Of a DNA stretch of 15,943 nucleotides, positions 11,461 to 15,943 are shown piece by piece. Each line of letters begins with the position of its first letter. Position 1 is the stretch's first letter. Both the position numbers and the translations under genes were made by a program. The stretch spans positions 1-15,943 of the forward strand of contig CAYNFT010000047.1 in NCBI GenBank assembly GCA_964396535.1, written 5' to 3'. Under the pieces are notes generated by a model. The model ran no database searches. It was not told where the DNA came from and saw only the letters and a program-made list of their open reading frames with translations. This stretch comes from CAYNFT01 sp964396535. GTDB lineage: Bacteria; Chloroflexota; Dehalococcoidia; Dehalococcoidales; UBA2162.

Positions 11461-13125
11461 TTATGCCGGTACCACTACGGTTATGGTTGTCCCTTTATCT
11501 GATTCGGATTGCAACGTTAGACTGCCACTAGCTAGCCGAGCCCTTTCTTGCATCCCCACGAGGCCGAGCTTGCCTGAAGTGGCTAGGTCTCCTACCCTCT
11601 CTGGTACCTCAAAGCCCTTACCATTATCTTTAACAGTTAAAACGGTTTTGTCCTCATCAAATTTTAGTGTAACCCATGTTTTTGATGCTTCGGAGTGCTT
11701 CCACACATTCCTTAATGCTTCTTGAGTGATGCGGAACAGGAGTAGTTCTACTTCAGGAGTAAACCGCCGTGCTGAACCAATCACCTCCATCTCTATAGCA
11801 ATCCCGAAGTTTTCACTTAGGTCAGAAGTCAGCCATTCCAGCGCTGGCAGCAGACCCAGGTCATCCAATATCGATGGTCGCAGGTCCTGGCTAAAACGGC
11901 GAACCCCCTCCAATGTTCTGTCCGTTTGTTGTCGGAGCTCTTCCAGTAATGACCTGTCCCGCGAAGATAAACTTTGGCCTTTGGAAATAAGAGTATCTAA
12001 CTGGCGTGAGAGGGCGACTAAATCCTGTGCCGTCTCATCGTGGAGTTCTCGGGCAATACGCTTTCGCTCCTCCTCCTGCGCCCTGGTAGCCTGCTGAAGG
12101 TAGAAACTCAGGTTCTCTCGCATCTGTTTTTCTGTAGCTGCGACTCTCGTAATCTGCTCTGCCATTATGCGTTCCCTCTGATATAGGTGCGCATTCTCCA
12201 CAGCGACCCCGATGTTGTTAGCAATGAGAGAAAGCAGTTCGATGTCCTCTGGGACAAACTGGCGAGGGGTAAGTTTATTCACACAGAGAGTGCCCACCAC
12301 CTTGCCTTTAGGTTTCAGTGGGACAATGAGCACAACCTGGATGCCTTCTCGCTTTACCACCTCTCGGGTAAGTCTTGGGTCATTTGATGCATTATCCACC
12401 AATAACGGTTCCCCAGTTTGAGCAACTCGGCCATTAAAGCCTTCACCTACCTTCAGTCGCTCCACCTCGGTGGCGAATTCCTCAGATACCCCCTGATAAA
12501 CTTGAAGCACGAGCTCCTGACTGTCTTCATCTAGGAGGAAGACAAGAGCATTATCTACCTCCATAACCTCAATAACCTTATCGGCAGCGGCTCTCAGGAT
12601 ATCTTGTAGCTCTAAGGACTGGCTGGTAACCTCTGAGATGTCGTTCAGAATAGCCAGCCGTTTCTCGTTACTCTTTATAACTTGAACATACGATTGAAGC
12701 TCCTTCTGAGCCGCTGCCAGTCTCAACAGCGCTTGTTGGGAGCGTTCTTTCTCTCTTCTATAGCCCTCAAACCATAAGTTAACGAGAAATCCAACAATGA
12801 CAACAATACTGGTTTCAAGCAGAGCATCGTGCGGGCTCAATGAGAGCAAGAAAACACGGGGCAGCATAATAACTAACGCCACCCCCACGCTAACAAGCCC
12901 TGCCTTTATCCCGAACATGAAGCCAGTATAGGCCATAGGTAACAGGAAAAGGACGCGTTCCATCGCATGTCGGCTTAGACCTAACCCTGATAAAAGAGAT
13001 GGCAAGATTATCTGCTCTGGGTAGTGGAGGATTGTACCAATGACAAACATTGCCACCACAATCCAGAAATGGGGGCTGCGGACGACTCCTAAAATCCTGT
13101 TCTCTCGAACCGGAGGCTCTTTCAA
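11461..13125 (-). CDS. NarL/DegS-type sensor histidine kinase with membrane and GAF domains
   Basis: Membrane kinase of 554 residues. N-terminal membrane domain (about 17-118, four hydrophobic segments), coiled linker (122-155), GAF domain (about 157-315, with VGEGFNGRVAQTGEPLLVDN and the closing ELLSLIANNIGVAVENA), second coiled segment, HisKA_3 dimerisation domain with phospho-acceptor His362 in RKRIARELHDETAQDL, then HATPase_c with N-box (QEALRNVWKH, Asn473), G1 box DNGKGF (500-505), G2 box GLVGMQERA and GTTITV. It should phosphorylate the NarL-type regulator whose gene precedes it by 28 bases. The start codon is TTG at 13125, supported by AGGAG six bases before it. The signal is unknown; the GAF domain could bind a small molecule or cofactor. 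The membrane part resembles that of the PAS protein on the opposite strand. Confidence 0.94.
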   Translation of the reverse strand: MKEPPVRENRILGVVRSPHFWIVVAMFVIGTILHYPEQIILPSLLSGLGLSRHAMERVLFLLPMAYTGFMFGIKAGLVSVGVALVIMLPRVFLLSLSPHDALLETSIVVIVGFLVNLWFEGYRREKERSQQALLRLAAAQKELQSYVQVIKSNEKRLAILNDISEVTSQSLELQDILRAAADKVIEVMEVDNALVFLLDEDSQELVLQVYQGVSEEFATEVERLKVGEGFNGRVAQTGEPLLVDNASNDPRLTREVVKREGIQVVLIVPLKPKGKVVGTLCVNKLTPRQFVPEDIELLSLIANNIGVAVENAHLYQRERIMAEQITRVAATEKQMRENLSFYLQQATRAQEEERKRIARELHDETAQDLVALSRQLDTLISKGQSLSSRDRSLLEELRQQTDRTLEGVRRFSQDLRPSILDDLGLLPALEWLTSDLSENFGIAIEMEVIGSARRFTPEVELLLFRITQEALRNVWKHSEASKTWVTLKFDEDKTVLTVKDNGKGFEVPERVGDLATSGKLGLVGMQERARLASGSLTLQSESDKGTTITVVVPA

Positions 13126-13153
13126 AACGTCTCCTCAGTTCTCTCTCGCGACT

Positions 13154-13816
13154 TCAAGATATGTCCTCGAGACTGAACCAACCTTCTTTCAGGCCATGCA
13201 GTATAGCCTCGGTTCGCGAACCAACTTGCAGTTTACCGAAGATGTTTGCCAAGTGAGCCTGAACAGTGCGCGCGCTAAGATAAAGCTCCTCAGCGATATC
13301 CTTGTTGCTCATACCTTTGGCTGCCAATTTGAGCACCTCTAGTTCCCTTTGGCTAAGGAGTTCTGGAGCACCTCCCTTAACCTCCCGTGTAGAAGGAACA
13401 AAACGATGAAGAACCTTGCTGGCAATCACTGGATGAAGCACAGATTCACCATTGTGCACCGAGCGGACGGCCTCTACCAGTTCGGAACCATGAACATTCT
13501 TCAATAAGTAACCAGCTGCTCCCGCTTCCAGGAGACTAAAAATGTACTGGTCATTATCATATGCAGTAAGAATAAGCACTGCCGTAGCTGGAAGAAGTGT
13601 CTTGATCTGCCTTGTAGCTTCGATACCATTGACCTTGGGCATAGCTATATCTATTATGGCTACATCCGGCTGCAGCCTGGTAGCCTGGCTAACGGCTTCT
13701 TCACCGTCACTAGCCTCGCCCACTACTTCTATGTCTTTTTCAGACTCCAGAACCCGCCGGGTACCTTCGCGGACTATTGCATGGTCATCGGCAATGAGAA
13801 CCCTGATCTTATGCAT
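13154..13816 (-). CDS. NarL/FixJ-type response regulator
   Basis: Cytoplasmic transcription regulator of 220 residues. Receiver (about 1-120): Asp-Asp pair in VLIADDHAIV, phospho-acceptor Asp56 in VAIIDIAMP, Thr84 in LILTAYD and Lys106 in GYLLKNV. LuxR-type helix-turn-helix (about 150-205): LSQRELEVLKLAAKGMSNKD and the recognition helix SARTVQAHLANIFGKL. Two ATGs are possible: 13828 sits one base after AGGGTG, too close for initiation, while 13816 lies about ten bases after it, so 13816 is preferred. It precedes the histidine kinase gene in the same direction with a 28-base gap, a clear two-component operon. An extended -10 element lies just upstream. Likely targets are the neighbouring redox genes, but no site is proven. 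Confidence 0.94.
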   Translation of the reverse strand: MHKIRVLIADDHAIVREGTRRVLESEKDIEVVGEASDGEEAVSQATRLQPDVAIIDIAMPKVNGIEATRQIKTLLPATAVLILTAYDNDQYIFSLLEAGAAGYLLKNVHGSELVEAVRSVHNGESVLHPVIASKVLHRFVPSTREVKGGAPELLSQRELEVLKLAAKGMSNKDIAEELYLSARTVQAHLANIFGKLQVGSRTEAILHGLKEGWFSLEDIS

Positions 13817-13837
13817 ACCAGCATTCACCCTATAAAA

Positions 13838-13846
13838 ATTATATCA
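13838..13846 (-). promoter_or_regulatory. Extended -10 promoter element TGATATAAT for the two-component operon
   Basis: TGATATAAT is a perfect extended -10 (TGnTATAAT) on the minus strand. Transcription from about 13831 would give a leader of only some 15 bases to the ATG at 13816. No good -35 lies at 17 bases, which is common for extended -10 promoters. Confidence 0.5.
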
Positions 13847-13894
13847 CAACCATATCAAAGCCGCTTGCGAGCAGGTTACTCAAAAACGACCTGG

Positions 13895-15082
13895 CTAGTG
13901 TGTACCTGTTTCCAGTGCCACTTCGCTGGGGGTCTCCTCTTGGTATTGGACCATTGGTAGAAGCCGGTTGGCTAGCCAGGTAACGAGCGAAGCATCGGCG
14001 ACGAGGGCAGCCGAGACGGCGAACTCCATCCAGTGAGGGAAGTAAGTGTAGCCCGGTCGCATATCCAGAGCCAGCATGCTCACATTAAAGCGGTTAAACA
14101 CTAGTCCGACGACGACCAGCACTGCACACCAGAACAATTTGGTGTTGCTTTGCCTTATGCTAGGCCTTGAGAAGAGGATAATTGGCAGGACCACGCCGAT
14201 GATTATCTCCCCCCACCACAGAAAGCTATATGAGCCGGAGGAGAATATCAGGCCAAGTTCTCCTGCCACAGCCAGGTCTATCAGCTTCAGAAGCAGGTAG
14301 AGGCCTAAAATATAGGGGAGTGACCCGCCCAGGCCGCTCATGATATCCAGGCTTAACCTGTGACCGAAGGCCTTGCTGCTGAGCGTCGACTCGAACATCA
14401 CCATGGCCGGTCCCACAGCTACTGCCGAAATAAGGAAGAGAATAGGCAAGATCGGCGTGTACCACAAAGCATGCAGCGTTTCGGGCACCACCAGCAGCAT
14501 TGACCCTAGAGAAGACTGATGTAATGTGGAGAGGACAATGCCGGCGATGACCAATGGAATCTGGATTGCCCGAATGATTCGTAAAGGAATGTGCCAATTG
14601 AACCACCTAACAATTGGGAGGTTGACCTCGCTTAAGCGCTCAAAGACTGCTGGGCTGAACTCAAGGGCCAGCACGATAGTATATGTCATTACGCACAGGG
14701 ATACCTCGAACAGTGGAGAATGAATGTTCCAGTTGAAGAGGAAGCGCCAGATATACCAGGGCTCTCCCAGGTCTACCAGCAAGGCAAGGATAACCAGCGT
14801 GTAGCCCAAAAAGGCAGTCAGGATTGCCGGCCTCGCCACAGGATGGTATTTTTCCAGCCCAAAGATATATACTACCCCGGCTAGAGTGAACCCTCCGGCT
14901 GCCAAGGCGACACCGCAGTAGAGGTCGAAGCTAATCCACAGTCCCCAGGCACGACCATCACTCAGGTTAGTAGTTGCCCCCAAGCCGTTGACGTAGCGAA
15001 TAATCATAGTAACAAGACCAATGAGGACTATAGCACTCAGGATAGAAGTACCAACAGGGAGTGCACGTATCCTTTGCATCAT
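13895..15082 (-). CDS. NrfD/HybB-family polytopic membrane subunit (quinone-interacting)
   Basis: Integral membrane subunit of 395 residues with about ten hydrophobic segments, the size and layout of HybB/NrfD/PsrC proteins, which take or give electrons to quinone without binding heme. Family features include GRAWGLWISFDLYCGVALAA near the N-terminus, DLGEPWYIWRFLFNWNIHSP in the first periplasm-facing region, and FNVSMLALDMRPGYTYFPHW near the C-terminus, which is HybB-like. The ATG at 15082 overlaps the stop of the preceding FeS gene (ATGA) with GAGGTG five bases before it; an ATG at 15079 is also possible. A longer frame to 15151 lies inside the FeS gene and has no merit. With the FeS gene and the catalytic fragment it makes the standard catalytic/FeS/anchor trio of a molybdoenzyme complex. 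The last residues are polar and probably cytoplasmic. Confidence 0.94.
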   Translation of the reverse strand: MMQRIRALPVGTSILSAIVLIGLVTMIIRYVNGLGATTNLSDGRAWGLWISFDLYCGVALAAGGFTLAGVVYIFGLEKYHPVARPAILTAFLGYTLVILALLVDLGEPWYIWRFLFNWNIHSPLFEVSLCVMTYTIVLALEFSPAVFERLSEVNLPIVRWFNWHIPLRIIRAIQIPLVIAGIVLSTLHQSSLGSMLLVVPETLHALWYTPILPILFLISAVAVGPAMVMFESTLSSKAFGHRLSLDIMSGLGGSLPYILGLYLLLKLIDLAVAGELGLIFSSGSYSFLWWGEIIIGVVLPIILFSRPSIRQSNTKLFWCAVLVVVGLVFNRFNVSMLALDMRPGYTYFPHWMEFAVSAALVADASLVTWLANRLLPMVQYQEETPSEVALETGTH

Positions 15083-15879
15083 TTCGTCACCTCTACATCT
15101 TTCTCTTCGTCTTTTGCCTGACTCATCTTGTCCCGGCGTCGGATGAGCCAATAGACACCGGCCATCAATGCCGCCACGCCCACGAGCACCGGCGGAACGG
15201 CACCCACGGCACGCTCAACATTGATGGTCGCCGGCTCGTAACCAAGGGTCGGGAATCCTAGCTTTTCAAACGGAACGGGAGAGAGATATAGCCATGATGT
15301 ACCCCCAATCTCTTTCTCTCCATAGATGTGGTCTACGTATTTCCCGGGTACGGCAGCAATTCGCTCACGTGCTTCAGTGATAAGTTCTTCTCGCTCGCCG
15401 AACTTAAGTGCACCAGTCGGACAGGTAGTGACACAGGCTGGCTTGAGACCTACGCTTTGACGGTCGGCACAAAAAGTGCACTTACGAATCCAGGGTAGCG
15501 GCTTATCCCATTCATAGCTAGGGATACCAAAGGGGCAGGCTACCATACAGTAACGGCAGCCGATGCATTTGTGGTCATCGTAGACCACCGGCCCGTTTTC
15601 TGTCTTTTGGAGAGCCCCTACAAGGCATGCTGCCACGCAGGCCGGATGCTCACAGTGCATGCACTGAACCTTGGCGAAAACCCACCGGAACCTGCCTTCG
15701 TCCTCTACTTCATTGAAGCGTATCTTGGTAAAGGTGTAGGCAGATGTTTTTGGCGGATTCTCATATGTTCCAGCCTGTGTCGTGTGTTCTGCCGGCAGCT
15801 CATTCCACTGCTTGCAGGCAACCTGACATGCTCTACATCCTATACATTTAGTTGCGTCGTACAGTACCGCTTTACTCAT
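15079..15879 (-). CDS. Four-cluster [4Fe-4S] ferredoxin-like subunit (HybA/FdnH type) with C-terminal anchor
   Basis: Electron-transfer subunit of 266 residues. Cysteines 12/15/18/22, 73/76/81/85, 105/108/111/115 and 134/137/149/153 give four [4Fe-4S] clusters (CIGCRACQVAC, CMHCEHPACVAAC, CIGCRYCMVAC, CTFC then CVTTC). After the second cluster the usual CP-x-GA is CLVGA. A C-terminal helix (about 225-246) and a charged tail follow. There is no signal peptide, so export would need a Tat-signalled catalytic partner, or the complex faces the cytoplasm. GGAG eight bases before the ATG sets the start, which lies one base after the stop of the molybdoenzyme fragment. It overlaps the NrfD gene by four bases. 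Its N-terminus is close to that of the 7938-8750 product, but the C-terminal third is quite different, so the two modules are not simple copies. Confidence 0.94.
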   Translation of the reverse strand: MSKAVLYDATKCIGCRACQVACKQWNELPAEHTTQAGTYENPPKTSAYTFTKIRFNEVEDEGRFRWVFAKVQCMHCEHPACVAACLVGALQKTENGPVVYDDHKCIGCRYCMVACPFGIPSYEWDKPLPWIRKCTFCADRQSVGLKPACVTTCPTGALKFGEREELITEARERIAAVPGKYVDHIYGEKEIGGTSWLYLSPVPFEKLGFPTLGYEPATINVERAVGAVPPVLVGVAALMAGVYWLIRRRDKMSQAKDEEKDVEVTK

Positions 15880-15880
15880 T

Positions 15881-15943
15881 TTATGCTCTCCTCACATTAC
15901 ACAGGAAAGTCTTGAATTCCGGTATCATAGTGTTGGCGTCACC
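15881..15943 (-). CDS. C-terminal end of a probable molybdopterin oxidoreductase catalytic subunit (cut by the right edge)
   Basis: The last 20 codons of a gene entering from the right: GDANTMIPEFKTFLCNVRRA, then TAA at 15881-15883. The pattern of a polar loop, then PE(F/Y)K, then a short hydrophobic strand with Cys or Val, is how the molybdopterin-dinucleotide-binding domain of DMSO-reductase-family enzymes usually ends. The tight join to an FeS gene and an NrfD gene is the standard order for such complexes. Substrate (formate, sulfur or polysulfide, tetrathionate, other) cannot be told from this fragment. Confidence 0.6.
   Translation of the reverse strand, partial: GDANTMIPEFKTFLCNVRRA

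Noticed and set aside
13861..13894. Terminator after the NrfD gene
   Set aside because: Only 4-base complementary arms (AGGT/ACCT) around a T-rich loop; no hairpin followed by a T-run.
1..15943. CRISPR array, rRNA genes, insertion sequence with transposase
   Set aside because: No regularly spaced repeats, rRNA-like sequence or transposase frame was seen in the window.

Overview
The window reads like a chromosomal segment of a strictly anaerobic, respiring bacterium. My best guess is an uncultured Chloroflexota (Dehalococcoidia-like) lineage. This rests on the gene mix (iron-sulfur/cytochrome b membrane redox modules, NrfD protein, many two-component regulators, tiny membrane proteins), the strong GGAGG ribosome sites and mid-range base composition. 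It is inference, since no rRNA or taxonomic marker is present. Almost everything is on the minus strand; only three genes (10017-11368) are on plus.

Left part (1-3825): the N-terminus of a polysaccharide-deacetylase-like protein runs off the left edge. Next come glmS (glucosamine-6-phosphate synthase) and two OmpR-type response regulators with no kinase beside them. The regulator just upstream of glmS has a good Shine-Dalgarno site but no ATG, GTG or TTG at the right distance; the codon there is ATC.

Gene-poor scar (3826-5545): about 1.7 kb with several perfect inverted repeats, a frameshifted HEAT-repeat-like gene, and a perfect 3' half of tRNA-Gly(CCC) with no 5' half. Such a half is the classic footprint of tRNA-targeted integration, so this may be one end of an integrated island.

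First redox module (5546-8750): reading leftward, two paralogous 16-cysteine ferredoxin-like subunits with C-terminal membrane anchors, a formate-dehydrogenase-gamma-type di-heme cytochrome b, and a CtaB-like UbiA prenyltransferase. These are tightly packed and form one operon. No molybdopterin catalytic subunit lies next to them.

Small-protein and sensory region (8751-13846): three tiny single-helix membrane proteins (two are recent duplicates) on minus and a fourth on plus flank a 371-bp divergent intergenic region. That region holds five copies of TAGGCA/TGCCTA. On plus follow a membrane PAS protein with clustered cysteines but no kinase domain, and a small two-helix protein. Opposite them lies a NarL-type pair: a GAF-containing histidine kinase and its response regulator. 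The PAS protein and the kinase share a membrane segment with an identically spaced signature, suggesting one sensor module used twice.

Second redox module (13895-15943): the last 20 residues of a probable molybdopterin oxidoreductase, a third 16-cysteine iron-sulfur subunit, and an NrfD/HybB-type quinone-interacting membrane protein, giving a standard catalytic-FeS-anchor order. Together the window looks like two membrane electron-transfer modules with dedicated sensing and small membrane accessory proteins between them.
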